From Thermodesulfovibrionales bacterium (GTDB taxonomy: Bacteria > Nitrospirota > Thermodesulfovibrionia > Thermodesulfovibrionales > SM23-35), in assembly GCA_031082155.1 (NCBI GenBank), contig JAVHLL010000010.1, forward strand, positions 23,975 through 87,974: 64,000 nucleotides of DNA, given 5' to 3'. The notes beneath the pieces are model-generated. The model was not told the origin of the DNA. It saw only the letters and a list, made by a program, of their open reading frames with translations, and ran no database searches. The stretch's first letter is position 1. Each line of letters begins with the position of its first letter. The position numbers and the translations under genes are program-made. Below, one piece after another: positions 46,209 to 54,665 of the stretch.

Positions 46209-47105
46209 ATGTATGAACTTTTTTCCCATGTCAACGAAGAAAATCTAAGGACCTATGTGAAGGCGATAGAAGGGCTTCGCCATGGATGGGAAAACACTGC
46301 TGCCCTTGAGAAAAGAGCAGATTTCATTCATGATACATTCCGTTCTTTTGGTTTGATGGTAGAAAATCAGGAAGTTCCTTTCCACGGGAGGACATTCCGG
46401 AATATAATTGCTACATTTGAAGGGAACATACAGGAGAAAGAATGGCTTCTTCTCGGCGCACACTACGACGCTGCTCAGGGGAGTCCCGGCGCCGATGACA
46501 ATGCAAGCGGCATCGCAGTATTGCTGGAAGCAGCCCGCATAGCATGCAAGCAGAAGCTAAATAATACGGTACAGTTTGTCGCCTTCACCCTTGAGGAACC
46601 TCAACCCGAGACAATCAGTTTCCTTATCGGCAGCGATCATTTTGCCAGGGAGACAAAAAAGGCAGGGAGAAAATATCAAGCCGTGTTTATTCTTGAGTCT
46701 GTTGGGTATACCGACCACACAGAAGGAAGCCAGATCGTTCCTGTTCTGGTCAGAGCAAAGGTTCCAAACACAGGAAATTTCCTCGGGATCATTGCAAACA
46801 GCAGATCAGAGAAAGCGCTGCATTCTTTTATTGCCCATGCGAATATGCATGTGCCGGACCTTGTTCTTGTTCCCTACAAAGTGCCGTTGTCAGGGTATAT
46901 AATCCCTGAAACCCGCTTCAGCGACCACGCCTCATTCTGGAAGCATGGATACCCTTCTCTCATGCTCACCGACACCGCCATGTTCAGAAATCCACACTAT
47001 CACACAAGGCATGACAAATTTGAGACACTTGATTTCGCTTTCATGGTCAGAGTCACAAAAGCAGTAGTAAGTGTAATTGCAGCGCTTGGGGACGAAGAAC
47101 TATAG
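46209..47105 (+). CDS. M28 family zinc aminopeptidase
   Basis: 298 residues from the ATG at 46209. Motifs in order: HYDAAQGSPGADDNASGIAV (first zinc His, bridging Asp), TLEEPQPET (catalytic Glu-Glu), ILESVGYTDH, SDHASFWKHGYPSLMLTDTA and the terminal zinc His in HYHTRHDKFETLDF. No signal peptide, so probably cytoplasmic. A TTG start at 46179 is open in frame, but the ATG gives a cleaner N-terminus; no clear ribosome site helps the choice. Stands alone, divergent from the HD-GYP gene. Confidence 0.87.
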   Translation: MYELFSHVNEENLRTYVKAIEGLRHGWENTAALEKRADFIHDTFRSFGLMVENQEVPFHGRTFRNIIATFEGNIQEKEWLLLGAHYDAAQGSPGADDNASGIAVLLEAARIACKQKLNNTVQFVAFTLEEPQPETISFLIGSDHFARETKKAGRKYQAVFILESVGYTDHTEGSQIVPVLVRAKVPNTGNFLGIIANSRSEKALHSFIAHANMHVPDLVLVPYKVPLSGYIIPETRFSDHASFWKHGYPSLMLTDTAMFRNPHYHTRHDKFETLDFAFMVRVTKAVVSVIAALGDEEL

Positions 47106-47575
47106 GATAAAGATTTTACGGAGAAACCATTTCATTATTCTTCTCTGTTGTAATACCTCACTTACTTATCTGCACAACCGAGGAATTAAGACAGATGTTT
47201 AGTGCGTCTCACTCTTGGAATTTATCAATATTAATGTTCTCGCCGCTTTTTGACAATTCTTCGGAGGTGCTCTTCATGGTTGAGGGCAGAGTGTAATGTC
47301 TTGACCCATTCGCGCAAATAAACCTTTACAAAACAGGCAGATATACATTAAATTATTTTAATTATGCTAATATTTTTAGAACAGTTCGGTTATCACATCG
47401 AGCATTTCTTTCTTCCGATTTAAAAAACACAACGATTTGTCTTAGGAAACCCCTACCAGAACTGAAGCCTATGGCCGGGGAAAAGCCTACCGGCTATCCT
47501 GGGAAATACGAAAAACAATCAATGCGATGCTCTTATTCGCATGCTTGGGTAGATTTTTAATTTTCAGCAAAGAGC
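47106..47575. other. Leader region of prfC
   Basis: 470 bases with no supported gene. Near the 3' end (about 47449-47506) nested stems can be drawn: GCCGG/CCGGC around GGAAAAGCCTA, inside CCAG/CTGG. This may be a structured 5' leader of the prfC transcript, but it matches no riboswitch consensus that I know. The rest is AT-rich. Confidence 0.35.
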
Positions 47576-49180
47576 GTGACTGCTGTGGACTATTCAAAAG
47601 AAATAGAAAAGAGAAGAACTTTTGCCATAATCAGCCATCCTGATGCGGGGAAAACCACGCTCACGGAGAAGTTATTGCTCTTTGGCGGGGCTATTCAAGT
47701 TGCAGGAGCGGTAAAATCCAATAAAATAAAAAGGAGCACCGCTTCCGATTTCATGGAAATAGAAAAGCAGCGGGGCATTTCAGTAGCTACGTCTGTTATG
47801 GGATTCGATTATCGGGGCTTGCGCATTAATCTGCTGGACACTCCAGGACACAAGGATTTTGCAGAAGATACGTACCGTACACTTACCGCCGTGGACAGCG
47901 TCATCCTGGTAATAGACAGCGTCAAGGGCGTAGAGGCACAAACAGAGAAGCTTATGGAAGTCTGCCGCATGAGACAGACTCCGGTCATTGTTTTTATAAA
48001 TAAGATGGACAGAGAAGGGAAAAACCCCTTTGAGCTGCTTGACGAGCTTGAAGAGAAACTGAATATAACGGTGCGCCCCTTAAGCTGGCCTGTCAGCATT
48101 GGGACATCGTTCAAGGGTGTATATAACCTTTACGACAGGAGTCTCTACCTCTTCAATCCCGGTGAGATCAAACTGACAAGTGACGGAGTTGCAATAGATG
48201 ATCTGAGCAATCTACTCGTCGACAGGTTCCTCGGTGAACACGCATCGCAGTTACGCCACGATGTGGAATTGATAGACGGCGTTTATCCGCCTTTCGAGCA
48301 ACAGCAGTATCTCAATGGTAATGTGGCCCCCGTTTTCTTCGGAAGCGCCATTAACAACTTCGGTGTCAGGGAACTGCTCGACACCTTCGTAACGATAGCA
48401 CCGACACCGGGTCCACGGCCTGCCGATTCCAGAACCATTGCTCCTCACGAAAGAGACTTTAGCGGGTTCGTGTTCAAGATACACGCCAACCTTGATCCGA
48501 GACACAGGGACAGGATCGCTTTTTTAAGAGTATGTTCCGGTAAATTCGACCGGAACAAATTTTATCATCACGTGAGATTAGGGAAAGCTCTCAGATTCAG
48601 AAGCCCTGCAAGTTTTATGGCGCGGGAGAAAACACTTATCGAAGATGCCTTCCCGGGTGATGTCATCGGGCTTTATGACACGGGCAATTTCAAAATCGGC
48701 GATACACTGACCGAAGGCGAAACGATCCTATTTCAGGGCATTCCCAATTTTTCGCCAGAGTTCTTCAAAGAAGTCATCAACACCGATCCAATGAAGACAA
48801 AGCAACTGGCCAAAGGAATTCAGCAGCTTACCGATGAGGGAGTCGCTCAACTGTTCACGCAGAACCAGGGGAACAGAAAGATCATCGGCACGGTTGGCGA
48901 ACTGCAGTTCGATGTCATACAGTACCGCCTGCTGCACGAATACGGCGCCTCATGCCGTTTTAACCAGCTTAGCTTCTTTAAAGCCTGCTGGATCACTTCG
49001 GAAGACGAGCGAAAGATGGAGGCATTCTGCAGGTACAAAACCGAACTCCTTGCCGCTGATAAAGACAACAATCTTGTTTTCTTTGCCGAATCCAAATGGA
49101 GATTAGAGCGTGAAATGGAGGATAACCCGGGAATAAGGTTTCATTTCACTTCTGAATTTAAAATCGGAGCGTCGAACTAA
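47576..49180 (+). CDS. prfC: Peptide chain release factor 3
   Basis: 534 residues. Translational GTPase that recycles RF1/RF2 after peptide release. G1 [14 protein letters not shown] near 19-32, the [13 protein letters not shown] switch, G3 [15 protein letters not shown]4 [10 protein letters not shown], and the C-terminal RF3 domain ([19 protein letters not shown]). A GTG start at 47576; another GTG three codons on is possible. Ribosome site is weak (AAAGAGC). Complete and single-copy in the window. Confidence 0.95.
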   Translation: MTAVDYSKEIEKRRTFAIISHPDAGKTTLTEKLLLFGGAIQVAGAVKSNKIKRSTASDFMEIEKQRGISVATSVMGFDYRGLRINLLDTPGHKDFAEDTYRTLTAVDSVILVIDSVKGVEAQTEKLMEVCRMRQTPVIVFINKMDREGKNPFELLDELEEKLNITVRPLSWPVSIGTSFKGVYNLYDRSLYLFNPGEIKLTSDGVAIDDLSNLLVDRFLGEHASQLRHDVELIDGVYPPFEQQQYLNGNVAPVFFGSAINNFGVRELLDTFVTIAPTPGPRPADSRTIAPHERDFSGFVFKIHANLDPRHRDRIAFLRVCSGKFDRNKFYHHVRLGKALRFRSPASFMAREKTLIEDAFPGDVIGLYDTGNFKIGDTLTEGETILFQGIPNFSPEFFKEVINTDPMKTKQLAKGIQQLTDEGVAQLFTQNQGNRKIIGTVGELQFDVIQYRLLHEYGASCRFNQLSFFKACWITSEDERKMEAFCRYKTELLAADKDNNLVFFAESKWRLEREMEDNPGIRFHFTSEFKIGASN

Positions 49181-49402
49181 TAGGTCCGTTGGGACGTTCT
49201 GTAAAAAGCACCACAGATACCATCTGTCCGCTGTGCAATAATTCTTATGTACTGCACTGAAAGCGCGTAACTGTCATAAGCTAATTTGGTAAGAATATAT
49301 CTGTAATTATAATTTATTTGCTATTTATATAATTATTTTGTATCTTTATAATTGAAGTCTTATGAAATTCTGCTGTTACATTCAAAAGAGGAGGTAAGGC
49401 AC

Positions 49403-49558
49403 ATGAAGCAATTACTTATTGCAGCGATTTTGATAATGCTTTCTTTCGGTGTGGTATTTGCATCTGGAGGACAAAACCAGGGAACGACTGGTCAGGGTAC
49501 AACATCCACAGGCAGTACTTCTCAAGGTTCTGGCTCGCAAGATCGCACCGGCAGGTAA
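49403..49558 (+). CDS. Small secreted Gly/Thr/Ser/Gln-rich peptide
   Basis: 51 residues. A signal peptide (MKQLLIAAILIMLSFGVVFA, cleavage after FA or ASG) is followed by about 30 residues almost only Gly, Gln, Thr and Ser, ending QDRTGR. A strong AGGAGGT lies seven bases before the ATG, and a clear terminator follows at 49611-49642, so it looks like a real monocistronic gene. Function unknown; low-complexity mature part suggests a structural or surface role. Confidence 0.65.
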   Translation: MKQLLIAAILIMLSFGVVFASGGQNQGTTGQGTTSTGSTSQGSGSQDRTGR

Positions 49559-49610
49559 CCCGGACAATATCTTTTTCCAGTCAATTTAACAAGAACATAC
49601 GGTTCGCGAA

Positions 49611-49642
49611 AGACAGAGTCATCACGGCTCTGTCTTTTTTTC
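49611..49642 (+). terminator. Rho-independent terminator after the small secreted peptide gene
   Basis: AGACAGAG / CTCTGTCT 8-bp stem with a 9-base loop, followed directly by TTTTTTTCT. A textbook intrinsic terminator 52 bases past the stop of the 51-residue peptide gene. Confidence 0.85.
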
Positions 49643-49680
49643 TAAAAAGCATCTTTAATTTATACCACGTTCGCATAAGC

Positions 49681-49755
49681 TGTCATGCCGGTTTGTCCGG
49701 AATGATACCTGCTTTTTGAATAAAGATTCCCGAAACACTTCACTTGCAGGAATGC
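49681..49755 (-). repeat. REPIN-like repeat, degenerate copy 7
   Basis: Begins TGTCATGCCGGTTTGTCCGG, which is the CCGG arm first as in copy 5. The second arm is decayed: AAAGATTCCCGAAACACTTC, then ACTTGCAGGAATGCCA. It lies in the 305-base gap between the secreted peptide gene and the DUF882 gene; the remainder of that gap holds nothing recognisable beyond the terminator. Confidence 0.6.
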
Positions 49756-49863
49756 CACTCAAGTCTGTTGGTAATAGTTTATCTGTGAATTAAGAAGAAT
49801 AGATTATTGAAAAATACTTGATTCAGGAAGGGGAACTGTAACGCTGAATGGTCCCGGTGAACC

Positions 49864-50394
49864 CTACCAGTACCGTACCTTGCCGACGTCTATATGCACA
49901 AATTCAGGGTACTGACCTACTCCTCCGGCAGAGAACGATTTCGCAAGCTGGAAGATATCGCAGGGACTGATCCCCTCCAGGGAAAAATCGATTGCCAGTC
50001 CTGAGAGGTGGAGACTGTTTTTCGCGACGCCTTTCCCCTGGCTGAGGAGGACTTCATTGTAGTCGGGAGACCGGTATCCTGAGATTATCTGAATCTGATG
50101 ATCCGTATCCATGGCGTCCTTAATATCGCAGAGAAGGTCAATTACCCCTACGTCAATCTCTTTTACTTCATTGGTATGATGACACCGCAGGAAATAATTG
50201 ATGTTCTCCAGTGCATCCTGGTCATATCTGCCTGATATGCAATAGCTGACATTCAGCTCCTCACCGGTGTGAATGTTGTACATGTTGAGAGTTCTTTTCT
50301 GGTTATCCTGGTAGGCAAATGCGGGGAAATCACCAAAGGAACAGAGTGCGATCCCTGCAGTAACAGTTTTCAGGAATTTTCGCCTTGATATCAT
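49864..50394 (-). CDS. Tat-exported DUF882 / YcbK-like (M15-type) peptidase
   Basis: 176 residues. A twin-arginine signal, SRRKFLKTVTAGIALCSFGD (residues 3-22), predicts Tat export. The mature part has the DUF882/peptidase M15 layout: ISGYRSPDYNEVL, SLHLSGLAIDFSLEG (zinc His and Asp) and the final FVHIDVGKVRYW (zinc His). Related proteins (MepK) cleave peptidoglycan cross-links. I start at the ATG at 50394 with AGGTGA upstream, which places the twin arginines at the very start; a longer ATG at 50445 buries them. tatA is in the same window. Confidence 0.85.
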   Translation of the reverse strand: MISRRKFLKTVTAGIALCSFGDFPAFAYQDNQKRTLNMYNIHTGEELNVSYCISGRYDQDALENINYFLRCHHTNEVKEIDVGVIDLLCDIKDAMDTDHQIQIISGYRSPDYNEVLLSQGKGVAKNSLHLSGLAIDFSLEGISPCDIFQLAKSFSAGGVGQYPEFVHIDVGKVRYW

Positions 50395-50468
50395 ATTGAT
50401 TTCACCTGCATATTCTATTATCGCCACCGAAGACTGATATGGCAATCTTTTTTTTTCAACAGGCGTTC

Positions 50469-50903
50469 TTACAATTTCAGGAGCACAAGTCCGGATTCTG
50501 GATCGAACTCTCTCTTTGCTTCAATCCCTTCGATCTCGATTATGACCGCCTCAAGCACAAGAAAGGTTTCTGAATTTCCCCTGAGACATCCTACCCTGAC
50601 CACGTCCCTCTTTCCAAATGCTCCGTGGAAATGTATTTTTGGCTCTTCTCCCTCCCAGAATATGGTTCCGATTCCAACGACCTCGCTGCTCTCGCTGATT
50701 TCCCTCCAGACAGGTTTGGGCGGTAGCTTTTCTTCTTCAGGACCTACCACCACTCTTCCCCTCTTGATGCCTCCGATAAGGTAGAGGACTGCGCTTCTGA
50801 TATTCTCTCTCCTCGCAATACCTGTTATGTTTTCGAGAATGTCCTCTTTGTCTTCAAAACGTGCCAGCACTACTCTTGCGGTTTTTCCTACCCGGTACTC
50901 CAT
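50469..50903 (-). CDS. PPC/DUF296-domain protein
   Basis: 144 residues, a single PPC (plants and prokaryotes conserved, DUF296) domain. Recognised by LARFEDKEDILENITGIARRE at the start, the His motif KIHFHGAFGKRD near 105 and the C-terminal LVLEAVIIEIEG. Such proteins form trimers; some bind DNA in plants, but bacterial roles are unknown. The ATG at 50903 follows GAGGAGGAAGCC; an ATG at 50948 precedes that site. 74 bases upstream of the DUF882 gene, probably co-transcribed. Confidence 0.82.
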   Translation of the reverse strand: MEYRVGKTARVVLARFEDKEDILENITGIARRENIRSAVLYLIGGIKRGRVVVGPEEEKLPPKPVWREISESSEVVGIGTIFWEGEEPKIHFHGAFGKRDVVRVGCLRGNSETFLVLEAVIIEIEGIEAKREFDPESGLVLLKL

Positions 50904-51071
50904 GGCTTCCTCCTCAAGAAAAATGTCTGTTCTCTCAAACGGGCCCAAAAAATACTATTACAATTTTACCATTTTAAAAAATTATGATATAATTTTCTCA
51001 CAGTACGTTCAAGGCACATCTATAACCGATGTTTATTTTAATAAGGGGTGTTGTATTAAAGGGGGTGATTT

Positions 51072-51140
51072 ATGAAAACAGTGGCATACTCATTCGTATT
51101 AATTTCAAAATTTAAGGAGGTGTTAACATGCAGGTATTAG
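51072..51140 (+). CDS. Possible 22-codon leader ORF overlapping the OmpA-family gene
   Basis: A 22-codon reading frame (MKTVAYSFVLISKFKEVLTC then RY) begins at 51072 with a strong GGGGGTGA seven bases before its ATG. It ends inside the first codons of the OmpA-family gene (ATG 51128) in another frame, overlapping by 13 bases. The Shine-Dalgarno site of the downstream gene lies inside it, so its translation could affect ompA expression. Support is only the ribosome site and the overlap. Confidence 0.3.
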   Translation: MKTVAYSFVLISKFKEVLTCRY

Positions 51141-51799
51141 TTGCAAGGAGACTTCTGATCGGAGCTATTCTTTTTTCATTTCTGTTTGTTCTCGGGTGCG
51201 CAGGTATGGAATTCGCTCCGAAGAACGGTATCTGGTACTACCCGAAAGAACTGGTCGATGCAAAGAAGGCGGTAACAGACGCAAAGAGTGCAGGAAAAGA
51301 CAAAATATGCCCGAAGGCATACGATGAAGCAAAAGACTTAAAAAGAAAAGCATACGAGACATACTGGTCATGCAAGGATAAAGAAGCGATCAGTATTGCA
51401 AAGGATGCTACAAGCAAGGCAAAGGCCCTCTGCCCCAAGGGCAGCGAGAAGGTAATCGACAAGTTTACCCTCATTATCAATTTCGATTTTGACAAGGCGA
51501 CCATCCGAAAGGCAGACGCGGCAGAACTCAGGAAAGCGACCGAATTCATCAAGAAATACCCTGGAGCAAAGGTCAGGCTCGAAGGACATACCGACTGGAA
51601 AGGCACCGAACAATATAATCAGGACCTCTCCGAAAAAAGGTCTGCGGCCACCAAAGAGTACCTGGTCACAAAAGGGAATATTGACGCATCAAGAATTTCT
51701 ACTGTCGGATACGGTGAGACAAACCCTGTTGCATCGAACAAAACAGATGAAGGGAGATTCCAAAACAGGAGGGTAGAAATTCTTATACTCGGAGATTAA
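51128..51799 (+). CDS. OmpA-family lipoprotein (Pal-like)
   Basis: 223 residues. Lipoprotein signal RRLLIGAILFSFLFVLGC (Cys about 24), a helical Lys/Ala-rich linker (AKKAVTDAKSAG, AKDATSKAKAL) and a C-terminal OmpA domain (about 115-223) with INFDFDKATIRKADAAELRK, VRLEGHTDWKGTEQYNQDLS and VGYGETNPVASNKT...GRFQNRRVEI, the peptidoglycan-binding signature. It anchors the outer membrane to the cell wall. AAGGAGGT lies before the ATG. Confidence 0.9.
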   Translation: MQVLVARRLLIGAILFSFLFVLGCAGMEFAPKNGIWYYPKELVDAKKAVTDAKSAGKDKICPKAYDEAKDLKRKAYETYWSCKDKEAISIAKDATSKAKALCPKGSEKVIDKFTLIINFDFDKATIRKADAAELRKATEFIKKYPGAKVRLEGHTDWKGTEQYNQDLSEKRSAATKEYLVTKGNIDASRISTVGYGETNPVASNKTDEGRFQNRRVEILILGD

Positions 51800-51837
51800 T
51801 ATTTTAAGGAAATTAATATTTTAAAAGGAGGGATACA

Positions 51838-51948
51838 ATGGCTTCCCCGCCCTCACAAGAGGGCGGGGAATGTTATTGTATTTCATGTCTTGCTCTAGTA
51901 TTCCTGTCTTTATCTGCCTTACTTGCTCTCTCTATCCCTATATCTTGA
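51838..51948 (+). CDS. Possible 36-codon membrane microprotein
   Basis: Reads MASPPSQEGGECYCISCLAL and then a hydrophobic stretch VFLSLSALLALSIPIS, giving one predicted membrane segment preceded by three Cys. A good AGGAGGG site lies five bases before its ATG. Its first codons form a perfect 12-bp hairpin that could instead be the terminator of the OmpA-family gene. The two readings conflict; I rate the coding reading as a minority possibility. Confidence 0.3.
   Translation: MASPPSQEGGECYCISCLALVFLSLSALLALSIPIS
51843..51870 (+). terminator. Strong hairpin after the OmpA-family gene (possible terminator)
   Basis: A perfect 12-bp inverted repeat, TTCCCCGCCCTC / GAGGGCGGGGAA, around the loop ACAA, 43 bases past the ompA stop, followed by TGTTATTGTATTTC. 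The stem is strong but the T-rich tail is interrupted, so termination may be partial. It also lies within a possible small reading frame at 51838. The rest of the gap to 52117 shows nothing else. Confidence 0.5.
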
Positions 51949-52116
51949 GTGAATGAACTGGCATTTCTCTTATTACATTTTTATAATAGGGTGCCCTCAG
52001 TGAGAAGGGAATTTCCCTGACCTGTCTGTCCGTGTGGCGATACATTCCGTATTCCTGCGGGTACAGTGCGGCCGGAAAGCAGAATGGATATCCTGGTGAA
52101 AGTGAGGAATTTATTG

Positions 52117-53913
52117 ATGAAGCAGATATTATGGAATCTCAGTCCGTTATTACTGAGTGACGATGATCCTCAGCTGGAGAAAAAGAGAAAGGCTGTAGAA
52201 CGGGAGAGCAACAACTTCATCAAAAAGTGGGGGAAACGAAGCGACTACCTGAAGAGTCCGCTGGCACTCAAACAGGCCCTTGATGACTATGAACGATGGA
52301 GTCGGTTCTATGGTCCTGATGGAGATGCAGGATATTATCTCTGGCTCAGAAGATCACAGGAACAGAACAATGCATCCCTGAGGGCAAAATTCAATACTAT
52401 CGATTACTTCAGCAGGAAAATCGCAAATGATATGCAGTTTTTTCATCTCCGGATAGCAAAACTTCCGGTCGAAAAGCAGAAGGTTTTCCTCGGACATCCT
52501 GAACTCAGAATATACCGTCATTTTCTTGAGAGAATCTTTGCAGAGGCACGCTTTCTGCTCAGCGAGCCGGAAGAAAAGATCATGACCCTCAAATCGTCTA
52601 CATCATACTCAAACTGGATCAGAATGACTTCAGGTTTCCTTGCGAAAGAGGAACGGAAAGTATTACTCGAGGACGGCACATGCGCACAGAAATCTTTTTC
52701 CGAGATCCTGAGCCTTATGAACAGCAGAAAAAAGAGAGTACGGGATGCCGCTGCCAGTGCGTTTAACAAAATCCTCTCCTCATACACTGACGTAGCGGAA
52801 GCAGAGATAAATTCTGTACTTGAAAATAGAAAAGTGGACGACGACCTCAGAAGCATCCCCCGCCCCGATCTTTCCCGTCATATCAGCGACGATATCGATA
52901 CAGAAGTGGTTGATGCCCTTGTGGAATCCGTCTCGGAAAGGTTTTCCCTCTCACGACGGTACTATGCATTCAAGGCGCGCCTCCTGAAAGTCAGGCAGCT
53001 TGAGTATCATGAACGAAATGTTGAATACGGGAATATTTCAGGGGACTTTACCTTCCCTTTTTCCGTGAAACTCATCCGCAAAGTACTGAAAAAACTCGAC
53101 GGGAAATTTCTCGATATCATGGATAGATTCAGCAAAAACGGTCAATTCGATGTATACCCCCGCAAAGGGAAAACAGGCGGTGCGTTCTGTGCCCATCACC
53201 TCATCTCTCAGCCTACCTATATTCTCCTGAACCATACCGACAGACTGAGCGATGTCCTCACCCTTGCACATGAACTAGGACACGGCATCAACAATGAATT
53301 GATAAGGGAAAAACAGCACGCACTGGATTTCGGAACGCCCACGTCGACTGCAGAGGTTGCAAGCACATTCATGGAAGATTTTGTGCTCGAGGAAATACTC
53401 ACCGAAGCGGACAACGACCTGAAACTCGCCATAATGGTAAAAAAATTGAACGATGATGTATCGACAATTTTCAGGCAAATTGCCTGCTACCGTTTCGAAC
53501 AGGACCTTCATCGTGTATTCAGGGAGAAAGGCTATCTTTCCAAAGAAGAGATCGGTGACCTCTTCCGAAAAAATATGGCAGCATATATGGGGAAATCAGT
53601 TGCACAGTCTCCCGGTTCGGAGAACTGGTGGATATACTGGAGTCATATCAGAAGTTTCTTCTATGTCTACTCATACGCAAGCGGGCTACTGATTTCAAAA
53701 TCCCTTCAGCGTTCGACAAAAGAAAACCCTCTTTTTATCAATAAAGTGAAAGAATTCCTTGCAGCAGGATTGTCGGAATCTCCTGAAATTATCTTCCGCA
53801 GAATGGGGGTTGATATTGCAAACAAGGCATTCTGGGATCATGGTCTGAATGAGGTCGAACGTCTTCTTGATGAAACAGTTGCATTAGCCCGGAAAACAGG
53901 GAAGTTGCGCTGA
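52117..53913 (+). CDS. M3-family oligoendopeptidase (PepF-like)
   Basis: 598 residues. Zinc metallopeptidase that cuts short peptides in the cytoplasm. The zinc motif is LTLAHELGHGINNEL (HELGH near 402), with the third ligand Glu in STAEVASTFMEDFVLEEIL; the substrate-binding SYASGLLISKSL region lies near 530. The N-terminal helical domain is complete. I start at the ATG at 52117 (AGGA eight bases upstream, MKQILWNLSPLL is PepF-like); a GTG at 52066 is open but adds an unlike stretch. Convergent with the response regulator eight bases away. Confidence 0.92.
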   Translation: MKQILWNLSPLLLSDDDPQLEKKRKAVERESNNFIKKWGKRSDYLKSPLALKQALDDYERWSRFYGPDGDAGYYLWLRRSQEQNNASLRAKFNTIDYFSRKIANDMQFFHLRIAKLPVEKQKVFLGHPELRIYRHFLERIFAEARFLLSEPEEKIMTLKSSTSYSNWIRMTSGFLAKEERKVLLEDGTCAQKSFSEILSLMNSRKKRVRDAAASAFNKILSSYTDVAEAEINSVLENRKVDDDLRSIPRPDLSRHISDDIDTEVVDALVESVSERFSLSRRYYAFKARLLKVRQLEYHERNVEYGNISGDFTFPFSVKLIRKVLKKLDGKFLDIMDRFSKNGQFDVYPRKGKTGGAFCAHHLISQPTYILLNHTDRLSDVLTLAHELGHGINNELIREKQHALDFGTPTSTAEVASTFMEDFVLEEILTEADNDLKLAIMVKKLNDDVSTIFRQIACYRFEQDLHRVFREKGYLSKEEIGDLFRKNMAAYMGKSVAQSPGSENWWIYWSHIRSFFYVYSYASGLLISKSLQRSTKENPLFINKVKEFLAAGLSESPEIIFRRMGVDIANKAFWDHGLNEVERLLDETVALARKTGKLR

Positions 53914-53921
53914 ACCTGTTC

Positions 53922-54272
53922 TCAACAGAATTCCCTTAAACATTCCTTCACCTTTTGTATCTCAAAAGGTTTTGCAAGGAATACCGAAGATCCCGCTTTT
54001 CTTGCGTCCTCGATATCATCATCCCCTGCATTTCCCGAAAATGTTATAGCATGAATATCAGAGTTCATTTCCCTGATAATCCTGAGCGCATTGATACCGT
54101 CAAGATGAGGCATCCTGATATCGAACAGTAGCACGTCATATTCTTTTTTCAGAAACATTAATACCGCTTCCACCCCGTCGTGGACAAGGTCGACGGTATA
54201 CAGTTCGTCTTCCAGTTCATTCTTCATGATAAAACCTAAATTTCTGTCGTCTTCAGCTAAAAGTATATTCAT
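53922..54272 (-). CDS. Single-domain response regulator
   Basis: 116 residues, one receiver domain and no output domain. Acidic pair in LAEDDRN (8-9), phosphoacceptor Asp in LLFDIRMPHLDG near 51, switch TFSGNAG near 77 and the conserved Lys in FLAKPFEI near 100. A CheY-type shuttle, likely phosphorylated by the histidine kinase at 54666. It overlaps the end of the small Cys-bearing gene by 20 bases. Confidence 0.92.
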   Translation of the reverse strand: MNILLAEDDRNLGFIMKNELEDELYTVDLVHDGVEAVLMFLKKEYDVLLFDIRMPHLDGINALRIIREMNSDIHAITFSGNAGDDDIEDARKAGSSVFLAKPFEIQKVKECLREFC

Positions 54273-54492
54273 AGTTCCGCTTTGTTTTATGAATCATGGA
54301 AAGGAGGCGTATCTGGTCAAGCGGGCTTAATCCTGCGAGATCAGACCATATCATAAAGCCTTCCCCTCTGAAAAATCTCTGGCACTCCTGACAATATCTC
54401 CTGTCGCATAAATCAGCGAGGGACTGCAATATAACTGCTTCAGCAAGAAACTGTACTCTTTCACCATTCGTTTTTTGTACCAGAGAACCCAT
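54253..54492 (-). CDS. Small Cys-containing protein between kinase and response regulator
   Basis: 79 residues; I do not recognise a family. Features: a helical N-terminus (RVQFLAEAVILQSLADLCDR), the Cys cluster CDRRYCQECQRFF (C-x4-C-x2-C) at about 29-39, then FMIWSDLAGLSPLDQIRLLS. GAGGGATT lies before the ATG at 54492. It overlaps the response regulator start by 20 bases and follows the kinase by 173 bases, so it probably belongs to the same phosphorelay, perhaps as a metal- or redox-sensitive accessory; that is inference. Confidence 0.65.
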   Translation of the reverse strand: MGSLVQKTNGERVQFLAEAVILQSLADLCDRRYCQECQRFFRGEGFMIWSDLAGLSPLDQIRLLSMIHKTKRNYEYTFS

Positions 54493-54665
54493 AATCCCTC
54501 CCTTCCTGGAGGTATACATGTATAAAACCACTTTTTGTTTTCAGAAAATATAAAAGCAAAATTGATGCCATATACTTTTCTGGTAATTCTCAGGGGTTCT
54601 AACGGCGGGTACCCTGTGAAACTGAGACAAAATTGCCCTGTATTATGGCAAATTGCCCTGTTCGA

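Noticed and set aside
47449..47506. Cyclic di-GMP-I riboswitch before prfC
   Set aside because: The conserved GEMM core bases and receptor loop are not present; only generic stems are seen.
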